Source: Hoeflea_A sp963921345 (GTDB taxonomy: Bacteria; Pseudomonadota; Alphaproteobacteria; Rhizobiales; Rhizobiaceae). Taken from it: DNA of 64,000 bases. This document shows, one piece after another, positions 16,467-25,900 of this stretch. The notes below the pieces were generated by a model. The model worked only from the letters and a program-made list of their open reading frames with translations, did no database searches and was not told the DNA's origin. The translations under genes and the position numbers were made by a program. The stretch's first letter is position 1. Every line of letters begins with the position of its first letter. Location of the stretch: contig OZ001228.1 of NCBI GenBank assembly GCA_963921345.3, positions 744,001-808,000 on the forward strand. Direction: 5' to 3'.

Positions 16467-18083
16467 CTAAGTCCTGTTCCCGGCTTTCAGCGCCGCATTT
16501 CGCAGTTCGACCTTTCGGATCTTGCCGGTGCCGGTTTTGGGAAGGTCCTGAAACACGAACCGGGTTGGAACGGCGTTTGCAGTGAGTCGGGATCGGCAGA
16601 ACGACACCAGCTCGTTTTGCGGAATGGCACCCCCATGCCGTGTCGCGATAAACGCGCATGGAGACTGACCAACCGACGCGCTTGGATGCGCGACGACCGC
16701 AACCTCGAGAATGTCGGGATGGCCGTACAGCACGTCCTCGATCTCGACGGACGACAGGAATGCGCCGTCGGACACGATCGCATCGACCGCCCGGTCCTTG
16801 ATTTCAATGGACCCGTCCCGGTGCCAAAGCGCAATGTCTCCGGTGCGAAACCAGCCATCGCCCAGGGCGCTTTCCGTCGAAGCTGCATCACCCATATATC
16901 CGAGCATCACCGTGTTTCCGCGGATGAGGACTTCTCCGAGAGATTTGCCGTCCTTCGGCACGGGCCTTGTTGATGCAGGTTCCGCCACCATCAGATCGTC
17001 AACCACCGGCATCGGCGTGCCCTGGCGGCTCATCCGTTCCCGTTTTTCGACCCCGAACAGGCTGTCGATCTGCGGCCGCTGCAAGCTCACCGTCGCGGGT
17101 CCGTGGCACTCGGTACTGCCATATTGATGAACCACCGAGATCCCGTCCTTTTCCAGTGCTTGCACAAGGCTGGACGGTGGCGGCGCGCCACCCGTGATGC
17201 ACCGAATCCGGTGATCAAACTTCGGCCCGTTCGAAGAAGGCTCCCCGGCAAGCAGATGGAGCTGGCTTGGCGGCAGACAAAGATGGCTGGCCCGGTGGCA
17301 GAGAATTTCCCTCTGAATTGCAGCGGCCGTCCTCGTCCGCAAACAAACATGCGTCGCACCGACAGCCGTCACGGTCCAGACGAACGACAGGCCGTTGCTG
17401 TGGTACATCGGCCATGTCCACAGATGCACAGAATCATGCGTGACCCCGAAGCTGATGGCATTCGACAGAGCCGACAGATAAGACCCGCGATGGGAGTAGA
17501 CGACGCCCTTCGGATCGTTGGTTGTCCCCGATGTGCACAAAATGCACAAAGGCTGGCATTCGTCGGCTACGGAAATTCCGGTACCGATGTCCGGCGCGTC
17601 GGCGACAAGATCGTCGTAGTCTTGTGTGCCTGCCAGTTTTGTGTGCCCCGCCTGTTTGTCCGCGATCACGACAAGCGGGATCGTGCGGCCCGCTCGTTCG
17701 AGCGCGGCCTTGGCAAGCGCAAGATACTCCTGGTCGCAGATGATCAGGGCCGTGTCGGTATGGGCCCACTGTCGGGCAATCATCTCCGGCTCGAGTCCGG
17801 GATTTTGAGTGAACAGGACCGCGCCGGCGAGGGGAATCGCAAAATGGCTTTCGATCATCGCCGGAATGTTCGGCGCAATGACGGCCACCGTGCGGCCCGG
17901 TTTCACACCGGCGTCGGCAAGAGCGGAAGAGAGCCGCCGTGCCCGGGAATACAGTTCCTCATAGGTGATTTGCGTCTCGCCATAGACAATGGCCGGGTGT
18001 CGGGAAAAGAAACCGGCGGCGCGCTCGAGAAAGCTGAGCGGTGTCAGCGGAACATAATTCGCCCTTGAACTGTTTCCCATCAT
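16467..18083 (-). CDS. AMP-binding acyl-CoA synthetase
   Basis: A 538-residue adenylate-forming ligase that activates a carboxylic acid with ATP and joins it to CoA. The P-loop is CTSGTTNDPKGVVYSHRG, followed by YGSTECHGP, GWFRTGDIALWHRDGSIEIKDR and the C-terminal PKTGTGKIRK lysine motif. The hinge segment reads IVSDGAFLSSVEIED where most relatives have GGE(N)ISxxEIE. The start at 18083 (or 18080) follows the family length; the open frame continues upstream into the regulator's control region without a ribosome site. It is divergent from the AraC gene, its likely controller. Confidence 0.9.
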   Translation of the reverse strand: MMGNSSRANYVPLTPLSFLERAAGFFSRHPAIVYGETQITYEELYSRARRLSSALADAGVKPGRTVAVIAPNIPAMIESHFAIPLAGAVLFTQNPGLEPEMIARQWAHTDTALIICDQEYLALAKAALERAGRTIPLVVIADKQAGHTKLAGTQDYDDLVADAPDIGTGISVADECQPLCILCTSGTTNDPKGVVYSHRGSYLSALSNAISFGVTHDSVHLWTWPMYHSNGLSFVWTVTAVGATHVCLRTRTAAAIQREILCHRASHLCLPPSQLHLLAGEPSSNGPKFDHRIRCITGGAPPPSSLVQALEKDGISVVHQYGSTECHGPATVSLQRPQIDSLFGVEKRERMSRQGTPMPVVDDLMVAEPASTRPVPKDGKSLGEVLIRGNTVMLGYMGDAASTESALGDGWFRTGDIALWHRDGSIEIKDRAVDAIVSDGAFLSSVEIEDVLYGHPDILEVAVVAHPSASVGQSPCAFIATRHGGAIPQNELVSFCRSRLTANAVPTRFVFQDLPKTGTGKIRKVELRNAALKAGNRT

Positions 18084-18291
18084 GTCGAAACCAGGTTTCC
18101 ACGAGATCAGCGCGATCGCTGGCAAACCGAGAAAACGAAAGTACAGGAAATCCCGCCGCCGGCCAAACCGACCGGCGGTTTCGAGGGGTTGTCGTTTGCC
18201 GGTTGCGAACCGGTGTCGATCCGCCGACACCCGCCGATTCAATTCTCGATGCGTTGACATCAAAATAATCGGTCGGAAATGATGGGAGTTC

Positions 18292-19191
18292 ATGTCGAAC
18301 AGTATGAACCAGACGATGAACATCATGGCTCCGCCGAGAGGCGAGTTGCCGCATTGGGGTATTCGGGTCGATCTGGGCAATTTTTTCGTGGAGCTGGTGG
18401 AAGCGGGTTCCCGCCACATCAATATCCGCCTGTCCAAGTGCTTTGCCAGTATCAGCTTCGATACGGACCAGGGCCGCAGTTCGCTGGCCGGCGACCGGCT
18501 GCGCAACTACGAACGGCGAGCCTATGAATTCATCGTGGCGCCGCCAGGCTTTCCGATACGCGGCGAATCCAATTCAGCGCCGGAAGTCCTGGTCTTCGTG
18601 TTCGATTTCGATGCCATACGACAGGATGTTGCGGCGGCCCTTCAGGTTTCGCCCGATATTCTGGAGCCGCGGGTCATCATCGACGGGCCGAAGGTGCTGA
18701 CCACGGAGTTGGCGCAAAGAATACGGCGCCACCTGTTGCGCCGAGATATTTCCAGGGACTATCTGCGATCGCTGTGCATGGTTCTGCTCGTCGACATGAT
18801 GCGGCTTCCGCAGACGCACAGCCGGTCGGGCCGCGGACAAATCCTTGACGATGCAATGCTGCAGTCCGTTCTCACCTTCATCGACGCCAACCTCGATTCC
18901 GATCTGGCAATCGAGAACCTGGCTCGATTGTGTGGCGTGGTCACCCATCGGTTTTCCAGATCGTTCAAGGCAAAAGTCGGCGAACCGCCCCACAAGTTTG
19001 TGCTGAACCGCCGGATCAACCAGGCCCGCCGCCTGCTGCAGACCACGGATACGCCGATTGCCGAGATTGCCTACGCGTCGGGCTTCTCCTCGCAAAGTCA
19101 CATGACCACGACCCTGCGTCGTCAGCTAGGGGTGACCCCGGCGCAGCTCCGCGACCCGCCGCAGGACAAGGAACCGGCCAAATCGGGCTAA
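18292..19191 (+). CDS. AraC family transcriptional regulator
   Basis: A 299-residue regulator: N-terminal effector domain and two C-terminal helix-turn-helix motifs (about 195-285, DSDLAIENLARLCGVVTHRFSRSFKAKVGEPPHKF and the second-helix motif IAEIAYASGFSSQSHMTTTLRRQLGVTP). GGGAG precedes the start. It is divergent from the acyl-CoA synthetase across 208 bases. It overlaps the convergent hydrolase gene by 4 bases at the stops. The effector is unknown; a fatty or aromatic acid handled by the synthetase is plausible. Confidence 0.92.
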   Translation: MSNSMNQTMNIMAPPRGELPHWGIRVDLGNFFVELVEAGSRHINIRLSKCFASISFDTDQGRSSLAGDRLRNYERRAYEFIVAPPGFPIRGESNSAPEVLVFVFDFDAIRQDVAAALQVSPDILEPRVIIDGPKVLTTELAQRIRRHLLRRDISRDYLRSLCMVLLVDMMRLPQTHSRSGRGQILDDAMLQSVLTFIDANLDSDLAIENLARLCGVVTHRFSRSFKAKVGEPPHKFVLNRRINQARRLLQTTDTPIAEIAYASGFSSQSHMTTTLRRQLGVTPAQLRDPPQDKEPAKSG

Positions 19192-20228
19192 TTTGATGCG
19201 GCAAGAAACTCGGTCACCAGCCGCGTCACCTCTTCGGGCGCGTCTTCAGGGCTGTAATGTCCGGCTTCCGGCAGGAATTCGATCGGAGCCGTCGGAAACA
19301 GCCGCGCGAACAGCGGCAGGAAATGTTCCGCCTGCAAGGTGCGGTCCTGTTCACCCCAGATGGCCAGAGCCGGCTTTTCCAGTATGGCTGCCTTTGCCGC
19401 CGGATCCGGCATCTCGAATTCATGGGCACCGATGGCAAAGCCCTTGGCCCAGCCGATGGCGCCTGCAGCATGGGCCGGGGTCGGGAACGGCGCACCATAG
19501 GCCCTGATCCAGGTGTCGGTGGCGATTTCATTGCGCACGAAACCATTCAGCTTCATCGTGGACAGGATGTTGAAGGCGAGATGACCCAGCACCTCTTCGA
19601 GGCTTCCGTTTTCTTCCGCCTGCAGGATCCATTGGAACCACGGCGAGACGCCGACATTCGCCGACACACGATCGACGAGGTCGGGTTGGCCAAACGGTGT
19701 CGGGCCGTTCACGGAGACAATGCGCTTGATCCTGGAAGGGTGCCGGGCCGCCAGCCCCATGCCGACCGGTCCGCCGAAGTCATGCATGACAAGGGTAATT
19801 TCGCGCAGGTCCTGGGCCAGCACAAACGCTTCCAGATTGTCGACATGATCCTGGAGCCAATAGGTCCGGTCTTGCGGTGCCGCGCTCTTGCCGAACCCCA
19901 TATGGTCGGGCGCAATCACTCTCGCCATGCTGGCCCATGTGGGGATTTGCCGGCGGAACAGATAACCCCATGTGGGTTCGCCATGGAGGAGTAGCAGGGT
20001 TTCCGGCCCTGCGCCCTCGTCGACATAGTGCATCCTGAAACCGGCAACATCCGTGAAGCGCGCGCGAAACGGCCAGGTGCCGTCGAATGTCTCAGCCGCT
20101 GCGACAGCCGGCTGTTGATTTCCGGTCGCGATGACGTGCCCATCGTCACCGCCAAGTTTTTCGAATTGCTCCGTTGAGCCGTTCGCTGAAGCCGCCGGTG
20201 CTGATTGCGTCTGAGCCGTCTGTGCCAT
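19188..20228 (-). CDS. Haloalkane dehalogenase-like alpha/beta hydrolase
   Basis: A 346-residue hydrolase. An uncharacteristic N-terminal extension of about 55 residues (QTQSAPAASANGSTEQ) precedes the core. The oxyanion motif LLLHGEPTWGYLFR is the one seen in haloalkane dehalogenases. The nucleophile strand is LVMHDFGGPVG, with Phe where true dehalogenases have the halide-stabilising Trp (D-W-G). The acid lies in WGEQDRTLQ and the base in EAGHYSPEDAPEE. The missing Trp makes dehalogenation uncertain. ATG 20228 is chosen over 20237 because the GGAAAGG site fits it better. Confidence 0.88.
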   Translation of the reverse strand: MAQTAQTQSAPAASANGSTEQFEKLGGDDGHVIATGNQQPAVAAAETFDGTWPFRARFTDVAGFRMHYVDEGAGPETLLLLHGEPTWGYLFRRQIPTWASMARVIAPDHMGFGKSAAPQDRTYWLQDHVDNLEAFVLAQDLREITLVMHDFGGPVGMGLAARHPSRIKRIVSVNGPTPFGQPDLVDRVSANVGVSPWFQWILQAEENGSLEEVLGHLAFNILSTMKLNGFVRNEIATDTWIRAYGAPFPTPAHAAGAIGWAKGFAIGAHEFEMPDPAAKAAILEKPALAIWGEQDRTLQAEHFLPLFARLFPTAPIEFLPEAGHYSPEDAPEEVTRLVTEFLAASN

Positions 20229-20484
20229 CGGAACCATCCCTTTCCATTGTGCGCCGGCCCGGCTGCGTCACTCGGTAGCCATGGTGCCGGTGCTTAAAGT
20301 GTCTACGGCTCTCTTATCCTGTGGGAGAAGTTCAACGCTTTCAGAATTCGCGGTTTCAGATTCGCACAAATTGCAATGCACGGGCGCGTGGCCTCACCAT
20401 CTCACGCCCGGCGTGTTCCCGAAGCCGCACTTCCAAGGGCAAACGCTCCGGGCTTTGTTTTTGCTTCTGCTTGCCCTGGCGCCA

Positions 20485-22011
20485 TTACGCTTCGCGCGGC
20501 CGGATCATCCAGACGAAGGCGAGAACGGTCAGTGCGAGGACGGCCGGAACCAGTGCAAGCCAATTGCCGACGGCGACGAGGGCGGCGGTGCCTGCCCAGC
20601 AGATGGAGGAAAAGGCCTCGGCCAGGGTGGCGATCTTGGACGAGGCGTGGCGGTTGCGGAAATGGCTGCGTTTCGCCTGGGCGCGGAACCATACCTGCAT
20701 GGCCGTTGCGGCCGATGCCGACAGGATCAGGCAGGCGGCCGTCACCAGAGCGGCGTAAAGATCGATGAAGGCCAGGAACAGCAGCAGCGGGGCGACGACA
20801 ACGCCGACGCCGATCAGGACCGCTTCGATCTTGGCTCGGAGCCCGGCGCGGGGCTGCATGGGAGCGGTCTGCACCAGGTCCGGCGCGTCCTCGCCGCAGA
20901 TCGCCAGCCAGGCGAGACCGCCGGCCAGCTGCCCAGAGGCCATGACGACGACTGGGACGACGACGATAACAGCGCCGATATCGGCACCATAGTTGCGCCA
21001 CAGCAGGAACGCTGGAACCATCAGATAGAGCATCTGCATGAGGGTCTGGGAGAGCAGCCAGGGATCGCGGGCCAAAAGCAGCAGTTCCTTGTGCCGCAGC
21101 GTCTGCCGGATGGACCTGATGCGAAAACCCGTCGGCCGGCGACGGTTGACGCCGCTCTGCTCGCGCACGCCCGCGGTCGACAGGGCAAGCTCGGCGAAGC
21201 GGCTCGAACAGGCGCGGATCGACAGGGCAAGCACGCCGAAGCCTGCCAGCGTGAAGATCACGACTGCCGCGACATCGCCGGTCAGCGCGCGCGCCGGTAT
21301 CCACAAAGCCGATCCGGCATCGGGCAGGATCTGCGTCACCTCCGGCGATGTCAGCACGCTGAGGCGCGACATGTTGCCGAAATAGACGATGGCGATGAGC
21401 TGCATGGCAATCGCGAAGCCGGCGCCGATGATCGCTGCGAGGATCTGGGCGATGGAACGGGTGCGTTTCGGACCGACCGTGCGAAACAGCAGAATTGCGA
21501 TGGTCAACGCAATCGCCGTGGCGATCGCCGCCATCGACAGAAGCGTCAGATAGCCGAGCAGCCAGACCGGCCCCTCGACCACCGCCATGACGTTGAAGAA
21601 CGGCGCGGCAAGCAGTCCGGACATCGCCACGCTGGTCACGGCGACGGCCAGGATGCGTACGGTGAAGATGCGCGCCGACGGCGCTGGCGAAGTCAGAATG
21701 AGATCGAGATCGGCCCGGGCGTAGAAGGCGCGGGTCACCGATTCCAGCGATTGCGACACCATCAGGCAGAGCGATACCAGCGCGCAGCCGGAAATGAAGA
21801 CGTAGACCGCCTTGGGGTCGGTTGCGGCCAGGTCGACAGACCCGGTCACGGTGAGCCAGGCGACGATGTGCATGCCGACAACAAAACCCGCCAGGGCGAG
21901 GCCGGCGATCACCTTGCGGTGCGGCCGGCCGCGCAGGATCAGCGACGTCCAGTCGCGCCAGAACAGGCCGACTTCGTGGCGGGCGAACCAGGCGAGCGAG
22001 GCAGTCGACAT
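20485..22011 (-). CDS. ABC exporter permease
   Basis: A 508-residue polytopic membrane protein with many hydrophobic helices (for example GLALAGFVVGMHIVAWLTV and VAMSGLLAAPFFNVMAVV). The start codon overlaps the stop of the ATP-binding gene by one base (TGATG), so the two are translationally coupled. It lacks domains other than transmembrane helices. Gene order (ATPase then permease, no binding protein) indicates an exporter; the cargo is unknown. Confidence 0.88.
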   Translation of the reverse strand: MSTASLAWFARHEVGLFWRDWTSLILRGRPHRKVIAGLALAGFVVGMHIVAWLTVTGSVDLAATDPKAVYVFISGCALVSLCLMVSQSLESVTRAFYARADLDLILTSPAPSARIFTVRILAVAVTSVAMSGLLAAPFFNVMAVVEGPVWLLGYLTLLSMAAIATAIALTIAILLFRTVGPKRTRSIAQILAAIIGAGFAIAMQLIAIVYFGNMSRLSVLTSPEVTQILPDAGSALWIPARALTGDVAAVVIFTLAGFGVLALSIRACSSRFAELALSTAGVREQSGVNRRRPTGFRIRSIRQTLRHKELLLLARDPWLLSQTLMQMLYLMVPAFLLWRNYGADIGAVIVVVPVVVMASGQLAGGLAWLAICGEDAPDLVQTAPMQPRAGLRAKIEAVLIGVGVVVAPLLLFLAFIDLYAALVTAACLILSASAATAMQVWFRAQAKRSHFRNRHASSKIATLAEAFSSICWAGTAALVAVGNWLALVPAVLALTVLAFVWMIRPREA

Positions 22012-22787
22012 CAGGCGGCCGCGACCGTTGCGTCGTTGCCGGCTTCGGCCACCAGATCGAGAAAGATGTCCTCCAGGTTGGAACCGTCGCGGCCCGACCG
22101 GCTGCGCAGTTCCTCGAGCGTGCCCTCGGCGATCAGCCGGCCGCGATCGATGACGCCGATCCGGCGGGCCATGCGCTCGGCGACCTCCAGAATGTGGGTG
22201 GTCATGATGACCGTGACGCCCTTTTGGACACGCTCCAGCAGCACGTTCTTGACCTGCCGCGCCGAACCGGCGTCGAGGCCGGTCAGCGGCTCGTCGAGAA
22301 TGATCAGCCGCGGTTCGTGAACCAGGGCGCCGGCCAGCGCCACCTTCTGGCGCATGCCCTTGGAAAAGCCGCCGCAGCGTTCATGCGCGTGGGGGCTGAG
22401 CCCCAGCCAGTCGAGCAGCTCGGCGGCGCGCGCCTCGGCGACATCGGCCTCGACACCCCAAAGCCCGGCAACGAATTCCAGATATTCAAAGGGCGACAGC
22501 TTGTCGTAGATCATCGGTTCGTCGGAGACCCAGGCGACGATGCGCTTGGCTTCGACGGGATTGTACAAGGCATCGACGCCGAAAATCGAAATCGTTCCGG
22601 CGTCCGGCGGCAAAAGTCCGGCCACCATGCGCAGCGTCGTCGTTTTACCGGCGCCGTTCGGGCCCAGCAGGGCATAGAACTCACCGGCGGCGACTTCGAG
22701 GTCGAGCCCGCAGACCGCGGGCTTGTCGAAGCTCTTGCTCAGTCCGGCGATTGTCAGTGCCGGGACGGCTGGATCCTGGTCGGTCAT
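22011..22787 (-). CDS. ABC exporter ATP-binding protein
   Basis: A 258-residue ATPase: Walker A LLGPNGAGKTT (about 37-47), Q-loop region WVSDEPMIYDKLSPFEYL, signature FSKGMRQKVALAGALVHEP, Walker B LIILDEPLTGLD and H-loop TTHILE. It belongs to the CcmA/NatA-type exporter group. It powers the permease encoded downstream with a one-base overlap. Confidence 0.95.
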   Translation of the reverse strand: MTDQDPAVPALTIAGLSKSFDKPAVCGLDLEVAAGEFYALLGPNGAGKTTTLRMVAGLLPPDAGTISIFGVDALYNPVEAKRIVAWVSDEPMIYDKLSPFEYLEFVAGLWGVEADVAEARAAELLDWLGLSPHAHERCGGFSKGMRQKVALAGALVHEPRLIILDEPLTGLDAGSARQVKNVLLERVQKGVTVIMTTHILEVAERMARRIGVIDRGRLIAEGTLEELRSRSGRDGSNLEDIFLDLVAEAGNDATVAAA

Positions 22788-22901
22788 GGGCTTCCCGAAC
22801 GCTGTTGCGGAGGAACGGAATTGTTCCGCCTGTCAGGCAGTGAGCTTTAACGCAAGCCCGTTGAGAGCAGGTAAACAGCGCCGTTCAATGCCGGAACTGG
22901 A

Positions 22902-25900
22902 CTAGCCCCAGCAGCCGATCGCATCCGGCCGATCGTTCGGGCCGACTTTCCAGTCGCCCTGGGCCACGCCGGATTCGCAGGGCGGCAATGCTTCGCATTG
23001 CGCCTTTTCCTCGGTCTGGCCGTCATTGTCGTCGGATTCCGAGGGCACGTCCTTGGCCGCCTGCGGCGGCTTGAAAGTACCGGTGAACCAGTCCGGTTCG
23101 CCCCAGTTCCAATTGGGATTCCACGGCATCGTCCAGCCGGCGGTCTTGGAGTTCTTGCGCAGGAAATACGCCTTGAGATGGCGGTCCGGGTCGTCGGGCG
23201 GGCCTTCCTGGATCGTCTTGATCCAGCCGCCGAGCTTGCCCGGCTCGAAGATGGTGACCGGATAATCGTTGCCCGGCGATGCGGTGAACTGGCTTTCCGG
23301 ACCGTGGTGGACGACGTTGCCGCCGGCATATCCGGACTGGACCTCCACCGCCTTGTTGATTTCGGCGACCAGTTCGATCTGGCAGGCCGAAATGAAGCCG
23401 CGTTCCTTGTCGAACGCGGTCGGATCGTCGAACCGGTTGTAGCGCGTGCCGATGGCGTGCAGGTCGTAGTCGGCCGTCAGATAGACACCGAGATCGTTGC
23501 CCTGGTCGTCAGGCGGCGGCGTCAAAACCTCGAGCGGCGAGGTGTTGTCCTGGCTGACGCTGACCGACGGCGAATTGTTGCGATTGCGCCAGTCGACGAA
23601 TTTCTTCGCCTCGCGGTCCCACAGCACGACTTCTGGATGGGCCGGTAGCGGTTGCGTGTCCATGACGCGCATGACGTCGTATTTCTTGCCGTCGAAGTCC
23701 AGCACCAGCGGCCGCCGCCGGGCGATTTCCTTGCCGAAGTCGGGATCGTTCTTCTTGGTGAAGGTCTTGACCACTTCGCAATTGTAGATTTTCGAATTCT
23801 TCAGCCGTTCTCCGGGCTTGCCGGTGCGGGCCAGCTTGCTGAAGGCCTGGTCGACCGGAATGTAGCCCGAATGCGGACCCCAATTGGCGCTCTTGCCCTT
23901 GACATGCATGCTCTTGGTGCCGGCGCCGGCCAGGATCAGCGGTGTCGAATCGGCATTGACCGGCCTGGCGAGGACGATTTCGTTTCGAGCATGGGCGACG
24001 CGGGAGATCGCTTCCGCATGGGCCGGAACCATGTTCGACCGGGAGACCGCCATGATGCGCTCACGGGCCGGCTGGTCGCGAACTCCCGGCGGCAGGTCGA
24101 CCGGCTTCTGTCCGGCCGGCGGGAAACCGTTCTTGCTGAAGGCGTCGGCCGGTCCGGTCAGCAACGCGGCGACCCGTTTTTGCACCTTGCCGTAGATCGG
24201 CGCCTCGCCATGCACCACCTTATCGATGATGGAGGCGTGCGGCGGCTCCAGCCCGCCGAGCTGGCTCTCCAGCCGGACGACGCCGTCATTCGGGGTGTTG
24301 CCGAAGACGGCAGCGCGCATCAGCTGCATGAGTTGGCGTTCGCCGACGGACGAAATGGTGCTCATATTGGCGTACAGGCAATCCTTCCAGCTGGTGCATT
24401 TGGCGGTCAGCCGCATGCCGCCGGCCGCCCATTTGGCGTAACTCAGGCTCGCCGCCCAGGCCTTTTCCCAACGGGTCTGGCTCTTTTGCCAGTCGATCAG
24501 GACGAGGATATCGGCGAGCCGTTCCTGGTCGTCGATGGCCATGGTCACCGTCGCATCCTTCGGCCGGAGCGTGCAGCTGCCGCTGCCAGCGGTCGAATTG
24601 GTGTCCTCCGCGTCGGCTTCCGGCTTGAACCACTTGGCGGGCGGCGGAACGGCAAGCTGCGATGTCGGCCTCAGTTTGCCGTCCTCATCGAGCTGGCGCA
24701 GCGGATTGGCAAAGACGTTGAGCGAAGTCGGACTGCGGCCGAAGAACGACGACAGCAGCAGAAAGTCGCGCACATACTGGCCGTTGCGCTTTTCGCGCGC
24801 CCTGTCGTCAAACAGGCTTCGCGTCATTTCCTCGTAGTCCATCGTGCAGGCGACAGCGTGGGACGGGACGTCGGTGGCGCCGATCTTTTTCAGCGCGTCG
24901 CTTTCCGGCGCCTGGTTGGCCGCGGCGTTGTTGGCCATGCCCGCCTGATAGTCGGCGACCGCCGCAAAAGTCTGGCGCACGGCCCAGTCCTTGAAGGTCT
25001 GCTCGGCGATCGTCAGGTCCTGGAGTTCCAGAAGGATCCCCGGCAGGTCGGAGCCGAAATGCGGCGAGCAGAGCGTCACCAGCCGGCGGATATCGCCCTC
25101 GTCCCAGTTTTCAGCGGCCCGATAGCCGCGCTCGCCGGGCACTTCGTAGGCGGGCGAGGCGAACACCCGGGGCAACAGTCCGCCGAGGCTGTGGCCGACC
25201 ACATCGACCTTCGCCGCGGCGAGCCGGTGTTCCGTGCGAAACGTATCGAGCGCCTGGCGGATGCCCTTGGACGGACCCGAGTCGCTGAGCGGCGGGCCGA
25301 GCACGACCTGGGCGTTGTCGACGAACCCGCTGGGTGCTCGACCGGAGCCGTTGGACTTGGTGAAATCCACCAGGAAACTCTCGATCCCTTCCGCCGCCAG
25401 CGCATCGACCATGCTGAGACCGCCGAGAACGGGAGACGATTCCTGCCATTTGACCGGCGTGGAGAATGTGCCGTGAACGAGCACGGCGGGCGGACGGGCG
25501 AGCATCAGATCGATGTTGAAGCTGTTTCCGGGCAGCGTGACGGCGACCTGGATGTCGCGCACTCCGACCCCTTCTGCAAGCCGCCCATGAGGACCGCCGA
25601 GCTCGGCCGGCGGGACATAAAGCGCATAGGCCAGGTGCCGGTCGTCTTCCTCGACCGTCGCGATGGTGACGCTGCTTGTCGTGTCGCTTCCGTATGTCCA
25701 GTCCCGGGTGGCCAAAGCGCCGTCGGTCGCTGCGCCGACGATCGAGAAACTGACGGAACCGGCTTCCGGCGCCTCGACCTCGAGCAGCAGAAGGCTGGTG
25801 CCGTCGGCGACCGCACCGACGCGGTTGGCGTCCAGTTTGGCCAGATCTTCGATGGACAGCGATCCGACCGGCACGTTGCCGGGCGTGAAGATGACATTGG

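Noticed and set aside
20281..22320. 679-codon plus-strand open frame
   Set aside because: Antisense to the ABC permease and ATPase genes, which carry clear motifs.
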